Positions 1 through 9,186 of a DNA stretch of 64,000 nucleotides are shown piece after piece. This DNA is from Bryobacteraceae bacterium (lineage in GTDB: Bacteria; Acidobacteriota; Terriglobia; Bryobacterales; Bryobacteraceae). The notes beneath the pieces were generated by a model that was not told the origin of the DNA, made no database searches, and worked only from the letters and a program-made list of their open reading frames with translations. The position numbers and the translations under genes are program-made. Numbering within the stretch: the stretch's first letter is position 1; each line of letters starts with the position of its first letter. Location of the stretch: NCBI GenBank assembly GCA_025055455.1, contig JANWXD010000001.1, positions 62,001 through 126,000 on the forward strand. Reading direction: 5' to 3'.

Positions 1-56
1 GGCCAAAGACTGAGCGGAGCTGAGGCAGGCGGCTCCCGGAGGCGCTGTTCTCCCCG

Positions 57-1910
57 ATGCCTCACGAACACGATCCCAAGGCGCTCGAGGAGGTCCATAC
101 CAAGGTCGAGAAGGCCTACGCGGCCTGGAAACAGTATGCCTCCTGGCCCCAGGAGCGCATGGACGCTGTCGTGGAGAAGGCGGCCGAGGCCGGACGGCTC
201 CACGCCCGCCGTCTGGCGGAAATGGCCGTCGAAGAGACGGGTTACGGCAACGTCGAAGACAAGGTCGCCAAGAACCTGCTGTGCGCTGATTTCCTCCCCC
301 GCGCCATGCGGGGCATGAAGCTGGTCGGCTTATTGCGCGAACTGCCGGACCAGAAGATTGTCGAATACGGGGTGCCGGTGGGAGTAATCGCGGCGATCAT
401 CCCCACGACCAACCCCACCTCCACCGCCATCTACAAGATCCTGATTTCCCTCAAGTCCGGTAACGCGGTTGTGATCAGTCCCCATCCGCGGGCCCGGCGC
501 TGCACGTGCGAGACGGCGGAGCTGCTGTACCGCGCCGCCCTGGAGGCGGGGGCGCCCGAAGGCATCATCCAGTGCTTGACCAACCCCACGCGGGAAGCCA
601 CCCAAGCCTTGATGCGGCATGAACGGACCGCGGTGATTCTGGCCACGGGAGGCCACGGCATCGTGCGCGCTGCGTACTCGAGCGGCAAGCCCGCCTTCGG
701 CGTCGGTCCGGGCAACGTGGCCGTGCTCGTGGATCGGACGGCCAACATTCCCGACGCCGTCGCGAAAATCGTCCAAGGAAAGTCCTTCGATTACGGGACC
801 GTCTGCTCGAGCGAGCAAGCGCTAGTCGCCGAACAGGCCCTGCGCGCGACGATTCTCAACGAACTCAAGCTGCGCAAGGCGCATCTGTGCACGCCGGAGC
901 AAAAGGAAGCGCTCGGCAAGCTGCTCGTGACGCCCCAGTGGACCATCGATCCCAAATGCGTCGGCCAGTCGCCGGTAAAGCTGGCCGAGATGGCCGGATT
1001 TTCCGTTCCGCCCGATACCTCCATCCTCGTCGCAGAATTGGAGGGCGTCGGCAAGCAGCACCCGCTCTCGATGGAAAAGCTCTCTCCCGTTCTGGCGCTC
1101 TATTTTGTGAAGGACTGGCCGGCAGCCCTGGAGACGTGCGAAGCAGTGACGCGGTTCGGCGGTCTCGGCCACACGGCGGTGATTTTCTCCAAGGACGATT
1201 CGCGGATTCGGGAATTTGCGGAGCGAATTCCGGCGATGCGCATCCTCGTGAACACTCCGGCGCCGCACGGCTCGGTGGGGCTCACCACCAACGTGTTCCC
1301 CTCGATGACGTTAGGCTGCGGCGCGGCGGCCGGCAACAGCACGAGCGACAACGTGGGGCCGCAACACTTGATCAACATCAAGCGCCTGGCTTACGCCGTC
1401 CGCCAGCCGGAGGAGGCCCTGACCATTCCCAAGCCCGCGTATGCAGTGCCGACGCCGAGCCCGGGCGAGGTGGCCGTGCCGGTCGGCACCGCCCCGGCTG
1501 CGAAGTGGGATCGCCAGACCGTGATGGCCGCCGTGGAGCAATATTTGGCCCAGCGCGGCATCCGCCTGGACGGCGCGCCGGCTCCCCCGTCGTCTCCCCC
1601 GACGGGCTCTTCCACCGCCCCGGTTGCGGCCGAGGCGCTAGTGGATCGCTTTCTCGCCGCACGGCGGGCGGCCAAGACCGCCGCGTCGCAGGCGGCGCAG
1701 ACGGCACCCGTGTGCGGTTGCCCCCACACGCCCGAGGGGACGGCAGTCTCGCCGGCCATCCAGGTGGTCGACTTCGTCTGCGAGAACGACGTGCGGGAGG
1801 CGATTCGCGCCTCGCGAAAAATCCATATTGGGCCGAAGACGATTGTGACGCCGGCCGCAAGGGAGCTGGCGGATCGGCATGACGTGCTCGTCTTCACCCA
1901 GCCAACATGA
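57..1910 (+). CDS. CoA-acylating aldehyde dehydrogenase, microcompartment type
   Basis: This is an EutE/PduP-like aldehyde dehydrogenase that should convert an aldehyde plus CoA and NAD+ into acyl-CoA. The catalytic cysteine is C250 in the context GTVCSSEQ, and the IIPTTNPTST and GGHGIVRAAYS stretches belong to the CoA-dependent group. The catalytic part ends near residue 465. The protein is about 150 residues longer than usual: the tail holds two short amphipathic helices (486-504 and 524-539) separated by Pro/Ser-rich linkers, a CGC motif near 552, and a C-terminal segment (568-617) containing IVTPAAREL. Such helices resemble encapsulation peptides that direct enzymes into bacterial microcompartments. 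No shell gene is inside the window, so a compartment locus would have to lie upstream. The ATG has GGAGG about 13 nt before it. The 3' end overlaps the next gene by ATGA. Family is clear; substrate is unknown. Confidence 0.9.
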   Translation: MPHEHDPKALEEVHTKVEKAYAAWKQYASWPQERMDAVVEKAAEAGRLHARRLAEMAVEETGYGNVEDKVAKNLLCADFLPRAMRGMKLVGLLRELPDQKIVEYGVPVGVIAAIIPTTNPTSTAIYKILISLKSGNAVVISPHPRARRCTCETAELLYRAALEAGAPEGIIQCLTNPTREATQALMRHERTAVILATGGHGIVRAAYSSGKPAFGVGPGNVAVLVDRTANIPDAVAKIVQGKSFDYGTVCSSEQALVAEQALRATILNELKLRKAHLCTPEQKEALGKLLVTPQWTIDPKCVGQSPVKLAEMAGFSVPPDTSILVAELEGVGKQHPLSMEKLSPVLALYFVKDWPAALETCEAVTRFGGLGHTAVIFSKDDSRIREFAERIPAMRILVNTPAPHGSVGLTTNVFPSMTLGCGAAAGNSTSDNVGPQHLINIKRLAYAVRQPEEALTIPKPAYAVPTPSPGEVAVPVGTAPAAKWDRQTVMAAVEQYLAQRGIRLDGAPAPPSSPPTGSSTAPVAAEALVDRFLAARRAAKTAASQAAQTAPVCGCPHTPEGTAVSPAIQVVDFVCENDVREAIRASRKIHIGPKTIVTPAARELADRHDVLVFTQPT

Positions 1911-2398
1911 AACACAATCTGGACACACTCAGGACCGAAATCGCCGAATACCTAGCCAGCCGAGGCTTCGCGGTCTTCCACGGCCAGTCCCGGAGAGACG
2001 AGTCCGGAGGGCTGTATTGGGATGTCGCGCAGTATCCCGATTTCCACTCGTTCCTGGCAGTGGCGGAAGCCCTCGGCGTCAAGCTGATCATCTTCCACCA
2101 CCGCGTGTTCACGTCCGCCGCTCTCGATAGCGCCTTCGAGGAACTCGAGGAAGCGGACGTGCCGCCTGAGGAGCGCCTGCCGCTCGAGCGGAGGCTGCGG
2201 GAGCTGCGGGTCTACCAGGGATTGACGGCCGTCATCGAGCTCTCGTTCGATCACGACGGTCGCACATATTTCTACGAACTGGAAAGCGACTGGCACCGAC
2301 AGTTCGTGGAGACGCTGGACGAGATCGAGAGCTACCTCCCGGAAGAAGGCGAGGGAGACGAGCGGGATTCTTTCGGAGGATATTTTTCCCGAAATTGA
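1907..2398 (+). CDS. conserved hypothetical protein, 163 aa
   Basis: I do not recognise this family. The ATG overlaps the stop of the aldehyde dehydrogenase as ATGA, so translation is probably coupled. The product is soluble, acidic and has no signal peptide or membrane segment. The N-terminal half looks alpha/beta (LGVKLIIFHHRVF), the middle is a charged helix rich in Glu and Arg (about 75-105), and the C-terminal part includes an aromatic strand (RTYFYELESDW) and a helix ending in an acidic run. Its stop codon overlaps the candidate TTG start of recJ. The tight packing with genes on both sides supports a real, expressed gene. A role cannot be assigned from sequence alone. Confidence 0.75.
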   Translation: MKHNLDTLRTEIAEYLASRGFAVFHGQSRRDESGGLYWDVAQYPDFHSFLAVAEALGVKLIIFHHRVFTSAALDSAFEELEEADVPPEERLPLERRLRELRVYQGLTAVIELSFDHDGRTYFYELESDWHRQFVETLDEIESYLPEEGEGDERDSFGGYFSRN

Positions 2399-4140
2399 CG
2401 CGGAGCATGCGCCCTCCGGCGCTCTGGCGGCTGCCCCGGATTGACGACCAACGTGCGGTCGACCTCGCAGCCGCACTCGGCATCGGCAGGCTCGCCGCTA
2501 AGGTGCTGGTCCGCAGGGGCTACGGGGAACCGGAGGCGGCGAGCCGCTTCCTCAGGCCTTCGCTGGCTGACTTGCACGATCCCCTCCTCCTGGCCGGCAT
2601 GCGACAGGCGATCAGCCGGCTCCGGCGGGCGATCGAGAACGGTGAGCCAATCCTGCTCTACGGCGACTACGACGCCGACGGGACCACCGCCCTCGTTTTG
2701 CTCAAGGCGGCCTTGGAGCGGGCCGGCGCGCAAGTGCGATTTTACGTGCCTCACCGGCTGCGGGAGGGTTACGGCATGCGGCCCGAGGTCATCGAAGAGG
2801 CCGCAACCGCCGGCGTCAAGCTCGTCATCAGCGTGGACACCGGAATCCGGGCTCACGAGGCCGTACGACGCGCCCGCGACTTGGGCCTGGACGTGATCGT
2901 GACCGACCACCATTTGCCCGAGGCACAGCTGCCCCCGGCCACAGTGATCCTCAATCCCAACCAGCCCGGCTGTTCGTATCCCGACAAGAACCTGTGCGGG
3001 GTCGGGGTCGCCTTCAAAGTTGCGCAAGCGTTGTTTGCGTCGCTGGGCTGGCCGGAGGAAAGACGGCGGCGGCTGGAGGAGTCCTTTCTGAAATTGGCGG
3101 CGATCGGCACGGTGGCCGACGTGGCGCCGCTGACAGGCGAAAATCGGATCCTGGTCAAACTGGGGCTGGAAGGGCTGCGCAAAGTGCGCAATCCGGGCCT
3201 GCGGGCGCTGCTGGATACGGCGGGTTTTGCGGAAGGCGACCGGCCCTCCGCCGGTCAAGTCGCATTCCGCATTGCTCCCCGCATCAACGCCGCCGGGCGG
3301 ATGGCGGACGCCGCCGATGCCATCCGGTTGTTTCTCACCGACGATCCCGAGACTGCGCGGGAACTGGCGGCGCGCCTTCACGGCTGGAACCAGGAACGAC
3401 AGCAGGCGGAGTCGGAAATCCTCCATCAGATCCTGGAGGCGTGCGCCCGCACGCCCGTGACGCCTCGGCAGAAAGCTCTGGTATTTTGCGGTGAGGGCTG
3501 GCACCGCGGCGTGGTCGGCATCGTGGCGGCACGGCTCGTCGAGGAGTACTACCGTCCCTCATTCGTGCTGAGCGTGGATTCCGAGAGCGGGCTCGCGGAG
3601 GGATCGGGTCGCAGCATTCCTCGGTTCCATCTTCTGGAGGCTTTGGAGACGATGCCGGACCTGTTTGTCCGCTTTGGCGGGCATCGTCAGGCGGCGGGAG
3701 TGACCCTCAAGGCGGAACGGGTGGAAGAATTCCGAAGCCGCCTCGACCATTACGCTGCGGCCCGTTTGACGGACGAGGATCTGGTCCCGGAGCTCGAGAT
3801 TGACGCGATGCTGGACTTCCGGGAAATCGATGAACGCAACGTGACCGACGTGCTCGCCCTCGCTCCCTTTGGCTGCGGCAACCCCCGCCCGCTGTTTGCC
3901 GCTCTCGGAGCCGAAGTGGCCGCCGAGCCGTCGGTGTGGAACGACAAGCACCTCCGCGTGCACTTGCGACAAAACGGCCGCACGCTCACCGTTACAGGCT
4001 GGCGGATGGCGGACCGGGCCGCCGAATTCGGGCGGGGCGCGCGCCTGGACGTCGTCGTCTCCTTTGACGAGGATCCTCACGGCCTCGCGCGCGGCTGGGA
4101 GGGGTGGTGCGCCACGCTGGAGGCCGTACGGCCAGGATAA
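2395..4140 (+). CDS. recJ: single-stranded-DNA-specific exonuclease RecJ
   Basis: RecJ degrades single-stranded DNA 5' to 3' in recombination and mismatch or base-excision repair. The DHH phosphoesterase core is visible: motif I YGDYDADG at 89-96, an SVDTGI strand, and the DHH triad D171-H172-H173 in VTDHH. The DHHA1 domain carries the FGGHRQAAG motif, and the C-terminal OB-type region ends with the protein; 581 aa is normal for the family. The start is uncertain: TTG at 2395 makes a 4-nt overlap with the upstream stop and has GGAGGA 14 nt before it, whereas ATG at 2407 would shorten the protein by four residues. It is the last gene of a three-gene run with 4-nt overlaps. Confidence 0.95.
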   Translation: MTRSMRPPALWRLPRIDDQRAVDLAAALGIGRLAAKVLVRRGYGEPEAASRFLRPSLADLHDPLLLAGMRQAISRLRRAIENGEPILLYGDYDADGTTALVLLKAALERAGAQVRFYVPHRLREGYGMRPEVIEEAATAGVKLVISVDTGIRAHEAVRRARDLGLDVIVTDHHLPEAQLPPATVILNPNQPGCSYPDKNLCGVGVAFKVAQALFASLGWPEERRRRLEESFLKLAAIGTVADVAPLTGENRILVKLGLEGLRKVRNPGLRALLDTAGFAEGDRPSAGQVAFRIAPRINAAGRMADAADAIRLFLTDDPETARELAARLHGWNQERQQAESEILHQILEACARTPVTPRQKALVFCGEGWHRGVVGIVAARLVEEYYRPSFVLSVDSESGLAEGSGRSIPRFHLLEALETMPDLFVRFGGHRQAAGVTLKAERVEEFRSRLDHYAAARLTDEDLVPELEIDAMLDFREIDERNVTDVLALAPFGCGNPRPLFAALGAEVAAEPSVWNDKHLRVHLRQNGRTLTVTGWRMADRAAEFGRGARLDVVVSFDEDPHGLARGWEGWCATLEAVRPG

Positions 4141-4159
4141 GGCGAGGACGCTTGCCGCA

Positions 4160-4996
4160 TCAGAGCCCGAGGATCGGGCGTCCGTCCAGGAAACAAGCCA
4201 CACTCCGCTTGGCGGCCTGTTCGGCCGCCAGAGCGTCCACCTGACGTCCGGCAACTGCTGGAATCACCGGCCTGCCGGTGACTTTCTGCAACAAGGCCGC
4301 CCGGGAGGCGGCGCGCTCGACGTCACCGGCGTCCACTGTGACGGAGACTTCGACGGCCAAATAAGCCTCCTCGCCGTCACGACGGCCCTGCGCCACGACA
4401 TCCACCAAAAGGATCTGCTCCTTCTCCTCCGGAGTGATGACGCCTGCGTCTAACGCTTCGTCCAGCAGCAGTCCTAAGGTCTGATGGTCCAGAACCTTGA
4501 TTCGGCGCAGAAACTTTTGGAAGTACGCAGCCGCGCGCTCGCGGTAGCGCCGTTCCAAATCGATCCCCAGGAGGCCGTCCAAGTCCTGGCGAATCTTAGA
4601 AACTGCAACGCCCAACTGTTCGAGCCGCTGTTCCGTTGCGCGCTGCGCCTCCGCGAGCTGCCGTAACGCCGTGGCGAGCTCTTCAAAGCGGTCCTCCAGT
4701 GTCTGCAGCCGCTCCTCGGTACGCTGCTGCGCCTCGGCCAACTGGTTAACGCGCTCCTCGGTGCGGCGCTGCGCCTCCGCGAGTTGATTGAGATGCTCCT
4801 CGGTGCGCCGCTGCGCCTCCGCGAGTTCGTTGAGACGCTCTTCGGTGCGGCGTTGGAGTTCGGCGATATGCCGGACCAGCTCGGGCAGGGACAGCAGTTC
4901 CTGGCTCAATACGAGCCGGCGCAGCTCGGCGCTCCACTCGGGGTGCTGTTCGAGAAGGCGCACCAAGTCGTGGAATTCTTGAATTGTGAACGCCAC
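4160..4996 (-). CDS. coiled-coil DUF3782-like protein with nuclease-like C-terminus
   Basis: The protein has an N-terminal helical part (1-45), a long coiled coil (46-135) built from repeated 14-residue units of the form LAEAQRRTEERLNQ, and a compact C-terminal domain (about 140-278). The C-terminal part has a strand pair with D199 (LLVDVV) and E216 (LAVEVS), which fits the PD-(D/E)xK arrangement described for DUF3782-type proteins; the fold assignment is inference. The start is GTG at 4996, preceded at nine bases by a TAGAAT hexamer, so the transcript may be nearly leaderless. It faces recJ tail to tail with 19 nt between. Function unknown; such proteins are often multicopy in cyanobacteria and other environmental bacteria. 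Confidence 0.75.
   Translation of the reverse strand: MAFTIQEFHDLVRLLEQHPEWSAELRRLVLSQELLSLPELVRHIAELQRRTEERLNELAEAQRRTEEHLNQLAEAQRRTEERVNQLAEAQQRTEERLQTLEDRFEELATALRQLAEAQRATEQRLEQLGVAVSKIRQDLDGLLGIDLERRYRERAAAYFQKFLRRIKVLDHQTLGLLLDEALDAGVITPEEKEQILLVDVVAQGRRDGEEAYLAVEVSVTVDAGDVERAASRAALLQKVTGRPVIPAVAGRQVDALAAEQAAKRSVACFLDGRPILGL
4711..4857 (-). repeat. in-frame 42-bp tandem repeat in coiled-coil gene
   Basis: Three and a half copies of a 42-bp unit encode successive 14-residue (two-heptad) turns of the coiled coil. The copies differ mainly at third codon positions and at a few residues (R/Q, N/T), so they are diverged but still alignable at DNA level. Confidence 0.8.
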
Positions 4997-5005
4997 CCTG
5001 CGCTT

Positions 5006-5011
5006 ATTCTA
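5006..5011 (-). promoter_or_regulatory. -10-like TAGAAT before the DUF3782-like gene
   Basis: TAGAAT read on the minus strand ends nine bases before the GTG start at 4996. A polymerase using it would start at or next to the start codon. No convincing -35 was found. Confidence 0.4.
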
Positions 5012-5496
5012 TCAAGCTGCACGTGAGTAGCCCGGTGAGGCCTGTGGCGCTGCGGAAGGACAGTCCTAAGCCTTGCCATTTCGGCCCGAGCGGAGACATA
5101 CTCAAGCGGTCGCACTGCGCTTCCCGCAACGGCCCCGTAACATCCTTGACGCAAGGATTCTGTGTCGGGGTTGGGGGTAAAGCACGGGCGCAGCGGGACA
5201 AGGTCTCTCAAGGGGCCGAACCACAGTCGCGCTGTTTGGGAAGGCCAAGCTCAGTGGCGCGCGAGCCTTCGCTCTGCGGCTCATCCGAGCCCGCCAGCGC
5301 CGTGTGATTCTCACCTCGCGTGAACTCCCCGGTCCCCAGAGGACGCCGAGGAGAAGGGGCAGCACGGCCTGGGCCAGGGCGCCGACCTTGGGCCCGCGGC
5401 TTGATCGCAAGGGGCACCTTGACCTCGAGTCCGACGCCGAGCGAGATGGGCCGGCTGTCGGCTCACCGGGAAAAAGCGGCCAGATCGCCCGTTTAC
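5012..5496. other. intergenic stretch without a supported gene
   Basis: About 485 bases between the DUF3782-like gene and the ompH terminator. The open frames overlap each other on both strands and show no start signal, motif or family resemblance. A short hairpin (ATCCTTG/CAAGGAT, 5142-5158) lacks a T-run. One minus-strand frame near 5380-5440 has barrel-like alternation (GVGLEVKVPLAIKP) and might be a decayed outer-membrane protein, but nothing continuous supports it. Confidence 0.5.
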
Positions 5497-5540
5497 AAAA
5501 AAGACCCGCAAGCCCCGGCGGCGCCGCCACCCGCTTGCGG
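5497..5540 (-). terminator. intrinsic terminator after ompH
   Basis: Read on the minus strand: CCGCAAGC stem, an inner self-complementary GGCGGCGCCGCC, the closing GCTTGCGG, then GTCTTTTTTG. An 8-bp perfect outer stem followed within three bases by six T's is a textbook Rho-independent terminator, placed 55 nt after the ompH stop. Confidence 0.85.
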
Positions 5541-5594
5541 AAACTCCCGACCGCAAAAAGCACGCGAAGCCGATGAATTCGTGTGCCTGATTTC

Positions 5595-6209
5595 TTATTT
5601 CTTGGTTGCGGGAGTGGCGGGTTTCGGCGGGGGCGGCGTCGCAGGGGTTGAAGTCGCCGCGGTATCCGAGGGCGTGTTCTTGTCGTAGAGCGCTACGATG
5701 TCGGAGGTGATGTCGATGCCATTGGCTGCATACAGCACGGGCGTCTGCGGCGAGCTGACATCGAGGATCAGCGCGTAGCCGTTATCGCGGGCGTACTTGC
5801 CGATCACCACCATCATGCGCTGCCCCAGCTCCTGGAGAATCCGGTTCTGATCCTGCTCGAAGTCCGCCTGTGCATCTTCCGTGTCGCGGTTTAGCGCCCG
5901 GGTCTTCTGGTCGATCTGCCGCATCAGCGCCTGGCGGGCCTCTTCGCTCATCGTGTTGCTGCCGCGGTTGAGCTGCTCCCGCAGTGCGTTAATCTCGTTC
6001 TGTTTTTGCTCGAGTTCCTTCCGCTTTGGTTCGTAGCGCTGTTGCAGGTCGTTGGCCGCCTTTTGGCCGTCCCGCGTGCTGAGAATGGCCTGCTGGATGT
6101 TGATGATACCCACCTTGGTCGGCACCGTCTGTGAGCCAGGACCCTGGGCGCCCATGGCCACGGTGGCGACGACAAGCGACATGCCCAAGCAAATTGGTAG
6201 GTTGCCCAC
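5595..6209 (-). CDS. periplasmic chaperone, OmpH/Skp family
   Basis: Skp-type chaperones bind unfolded outer-membrane proteins in the periplasm and hand them to the BAM complex. Here a signal peptide (LGMSLVVATVAMGAQ) is followed by the OmpH start KVGIINIQQAI, a long charged helical pair (about 40-125) and the conserved C-terminal part with YALILDVSS. The last 30 residues are Pro/Thr/Ala-rich and outside the usual domain. I chose GTG at 6209 because AGGAG lies eight bases before it; the upstream GTG at 6218 overlaps that same AGGAG. It lies 52-61 nt after bamA on the same strand, the classical bamA-skp order, and ends at a strong terminator. Confidence 0.9.
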   Translation of the reverse strand: MGNLPICLGMSLVVATVAMGAQGPGSQTVPTKVGIINIQQAILSTRDGQKAANDLQQRYEPKRKELEQKQNEINALREQLNRGSNTMSEEARQALMRQIDQKTRALNRDTEDAQADFEQDQNRILQELGQRMMVVIGKYARDNGYALILDVSSPQTPVLYAANGIDITSDIVALYDKNTPSDTAATSTPATPPPPKPATPATKK

Positions 6210-6270
6210 GGGAAACACTCCTGAAGATTCGTTGACCCTATATGTGTATCATAACCGAGCCGCCCGCGCC

Positions 6271-9186
6271 TCAGAACGTCCGGCCGATCGTGAAGCGGAA
6301 GGTGCGGCGCTGCTCAAAAAACGGAAGCGGCGTTCCGTAATCCGCCACCGCGCTCAAGAAGGTCGCTTGATTGGGGAACGCGGAACGGTCCAGCACGATC
6401 GGGGGTTGCAACCACGTCCGCACGATCGTCGGATTGTAGGCCCAGTAGAGGCGGAACGGAGCGTTGACCACGGGCATCAAAACCTGCAGCTCCAGTCCGG
6501 TGGAGGTGCGGATCCGCTGCGTCGCCTTCACCACGACCGCCCGCCCGTCAAAGCCGGCTTGGGGGAACCGGTAGTTCAGCTCGCTCAGGCGTCCGTCGTT
6601 CAGACGTAACTGACCCGGAAGGCTGATGCGGTTCACGCCCGCATCGAAGAACGCTGCGAGGGTGACGGGACCCGCGATCGGGATGCGGTATTCGAGGTTG
6701 CCCACGGCCTGGGTGTCGCCCCCGACAAAGACCGGGGTGTAGACGGGAATCCTCTGCGTGACCGGCTCGAAGGTTTCGACGCCGTCGCGAATGACCTTTT
6801 GGGTGCGTGCCGAGCCGTCGTCGTTGCGCACCACCACCGCCCTCTCGTCCGGAACGAAAGCCCACGGGGAAATGCCCCAAATTTCGAAGCCGCGCACGTC
6901 CTGTTCGCCGCCCATATAAAAGCGGCTGAAGGGCGGCGCCAGCTTGCCGCCGTAGCCCGTGATGAAGCTCCCCATCAGACGCATCCCGATGACGTGGCCC
7001 CGCTTGAAGCCGCCGCGGAAGTACGTCGTCGAAATCGTCGGCCGGATCATGTTGACGTTGCCGCCGAGGAAGCTCCCCGCAAACTCGGTGGCGATAAAGA
7101 GGCTCTTGCCCGCTGTGGGCGTCAGGGGATGGTTGACCGTGTTATAGGAGTACGAGGGAATGATCTTGCTAGTGCGAATTCCGGTGAGCGAGTTGGGACC
7201 TCCCAAGCCCTGGAAGTTCAAATACTGAAAATAGGTTTGCGAAGCGGAAGTCAGTGTAGTGATATTGGAGACGTCGTAGCCGTAGGTGATGCCCACGCGC
7301 GCAAAAGTGCGCCGCAACGGGTAGCTTGTGAAGATGGTAAAGCCGTGGCCGTTCGAAACGTAGTTGAGCAGATTGTCCTTGCCCAGGGCTTCGAAGAACG
7401 GGATCAGGTTCCGTCCCGATAACAGCGACACTTCGCGGCCCTGGTCGAAGTTGAAGCGCTGTGTGTAAATCGTGAAGCCGAGCTGGATCGGCCGGTCCAG
7501 AAAATACGGCTCCGTGAACCCGAACGAAACGCTGCGCAGCCGGTCTCCAAACTGCGAGTCGATGCTGAGCGTCTCCCCTAAGCCGAGAAAGTTGTTGGTC
7601 GCATAATTGAATCCGATGAAGCTTCCCGCAATGCCGGAAACGCCGCCTTGCAACCCGACCGAGTTCTTGCCCCGCTCCTTGACCTTGAGCGTGATATCCA
7701 CAGTGTTAGTGCGCGTGTCGCGTTTGATATCGGCCGCTTCTTCCTGCTTGAGCATCTCGAAGTAGCCGAGCTGGTTGAGCCGGAGGATGCTGAGTTCCCA
7801 CAGCCGCGTATTGAACATGTCGCCTTCGTCGAGCAGCAGCTCGCGCCGGATGACTTTGTCGCGCGTGGTCGTGTTGCCCTGGAAGTCGATCCGCCGCACG
7901 AAAAACTGCTTGCCTTCATCGATGTTGAGCACCAGGTTGAGCTTGTCGGAATTCGGCAGGAGGTCGAAGTCGGGCTCCGGCACCATGTCAATGTAGCCGA
8001 ACTGTCCGTAGAGTTTCCGCAGCTCCTCCAGCCCCTTGCGCAGCTTGGCCGTCGAGAAGACGTCGCCCGGACGCATCTGGAACACGTCTTGCGCGATCAA
8101 CTCCGGCGTGCGGAACAATTTCATGCCGACGAAGTTGATCTTATTCAAGTGGTAGCGCCGTCCTTCTTCCACCTGCACGCTCAAGTCGGCGCGCTTGCCC
8201 GGGCGGTTCGGATAGAACAATGGCACGCGGAACCAGCCGCCGCCCACGTCCCGAATGTTGACCTTATGCTCCAGAGCCCGGGCCGTAAAGTAGCCGCGCT
8301 CTTGGTAAAAGTTCCGCACGCGGTCCTTGTCTTCTTCGAGCTTGCTCAGGTCGTAGGCCTTGGAGAACAGGTTCTCGAAGAGGATGGAACGGGGAATGCC
8401 GATGGGCCGCAGGTTTCTCATGGCGCGGATCACGGCCCGGTCGGAAAAGGCCTTGTTTCCCTCGATCTCGATCTTGCCCACCTTGACCTTCGGGCCTTCC
8501 TTCACCCGGAACGTGACTTCCAGGGAGGCCGGCGGGATGCGGCGCAATTCCGGTTCGACTTCGGCAAACTGACGGCCGCGCTCGCTCAGAAACTCTTGCA
8601 GCACGACTTTGGCGCGCTGCACTTTGTTCGGCTCGTAGAGGGACTCCACGCTCAGACCGACGCGGCGCTCCTTGAAGCGATCCAGAATCTCGGAAACGGT
8701 GACCGACTTGATCCCCTCGTACTTGATGGAACGGATCATCTGGCGCTCCTGGAGCACGAAGCGCACGATCTGGCCGGTCTTGCCCGGCTCGACCTCCAGG
8801 CGGATGTCATCGAAGCGCCCGGTGTTCCACAAGTGCATAAAGTCGCGCCGCAAGACGTCTTCATCGAGCTTGTCGCCCCGCCGGGAAAAGATCATGGCGC
8901 GCAGGGTGTCGGCCGGGACGCGGCGCGCGCCGCGGAACTCGATCGCCTCGATGACGTTTTGGACCATCGCGGGGGGCGGCGCTTCGGCGGTCGGCTTGGG
9001 CGCTTCAAACGGCGAGGGTTGCTGGCCGGGCTGGGGCCGTGGCGGCTCCGGCTTCACCTCTTCAGCCGGCCGCACCGGCTCGAAGGGGCTGGGAGGCTTC
9101 GGCGGCGGAGTTTGCTGCGCGTTGGCGAGACCCAGACACAAGCAGCCGCACAATAGGACCGCGCCGCGGAGCCTGTGGCGTCTCAT
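6271..9186 (-). CDS. bamA: outer membrane protein assembly factor BamA
   Basis: BamA is the Omp85 core of the machine that folds beta-barrel proteins into the outer membrane. A signal peptide (to about residue 23, ending LANA) is followed by a Pro-rich linker (25-75), then POTRA domains from about 77 to 480 (first one IEAIEFRGARRVPAD; later ones with KVGKIEIEGNKAFSD and FVRRIDFQGNTTTRD), and a C-terminal barrel of about 400 residues. The MGGEQDVRGFE segment is the VRGF motif of the Omp85 lid loop, and the protein ends in a terminal Phe (FTIGRTF), the outer-membrane insertion signature. The proline-rich insert before POTRA1 is unusual. A promoter-like pair lies about 110 nt upstream; ompH follows directly. 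Confidence 0.95.
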   Translation of the reverse strand: MRRHRLRGAVLLCGCLCLGLANAQQTPPPKPPSPFEPVRPAEEVKPEPPRPQPGQQPSPFEAPKPTAEAPPPAMVQNVIEAIEFRGARRVPADTLRAMIFSRRGDKLDEDVLRRDFMHLWNTGRFDDIRLEVEPGKTGQIVRFVLQERQMIRSIKYEGIKSVTVSEILDRFKERRVGLSVESLYEPNKVQRAKVVLQEFLSERGRQFAEVEPELRRIPPASLEVTFRVKEGPKVKVGKIEIEGNKAFSDRAVIRAMRNLRPIGIPRSILFENLFSKAYDLSKLEEDKDRVRNFYQERGYFTARALEHKVNIRDVGGGWFRVPLFYPNRPGKRADLSVQVEEGRRYHLNKINFVGMKLFRTPELIAQDVFQMRPGDVFSTAKLRKGLEELRKLYGQFGYIDMVPEPDFDLLPNSDKLNLVLNIDEGKQFFVRRIDFQGNTTTRDKVIRRELLLDEGDMFNTRLWELSILRLNQLGYFEMLKQEEAADIKRDTRTNTVDITLKVKERGKNSVGLQGGVSGIAGSFIGFNYATNNFLGLGETLSIDSQFGDRLRSVSFGFTEPYFLDRPIQLGFTIYTQRFNFDQGREVSLLSGRNLIPFFEALGKDNLLNYVSNGHGFTIFTSYPLRRTFARVGITYGYDVSNITTLTSASQTYFQYLNFQGLGGPNSLTGIRTSKIIPSYSYNTVNHPLTPTAGKSLFIATEFAGSFLGGNVNMIRPTISTTYFRGGFKRGHVIGMRLMGSFITGYGGKLAPPFSRFYMGGEQDVRGFEIWGISPWAFVPDERAVVVRNDDGSARTQKVIRDGVETFEPVTQRIPVYTPVFVGGDTQAVGNLEYRIPIAGPVTLAAFFDAGVNRISLPGQLRLNDGRLSELNYRFPQAGFDGRAVVVKATQRIRTSTGLELQVLMPVVNAPFRLYWAYNPTIVRTWLQPPIVLDRSAFPNQATFLSAVADYGTPLPFFEQRRTFRFTIGRTF

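Noticed and set aside
5023-5594. Overlapping small ORFs and a barrel-like minus-strand stretch
   Set aside because: No continuous family resemblance, no start signals, frames conflict with each other.
7648-9156. Open frame of 502 codons on the plus strand antisense to bamA
   Set aside because: It mirrors the bamA codon structure and has no motif or start signal; long antisense frames are common in high-GC DNA.
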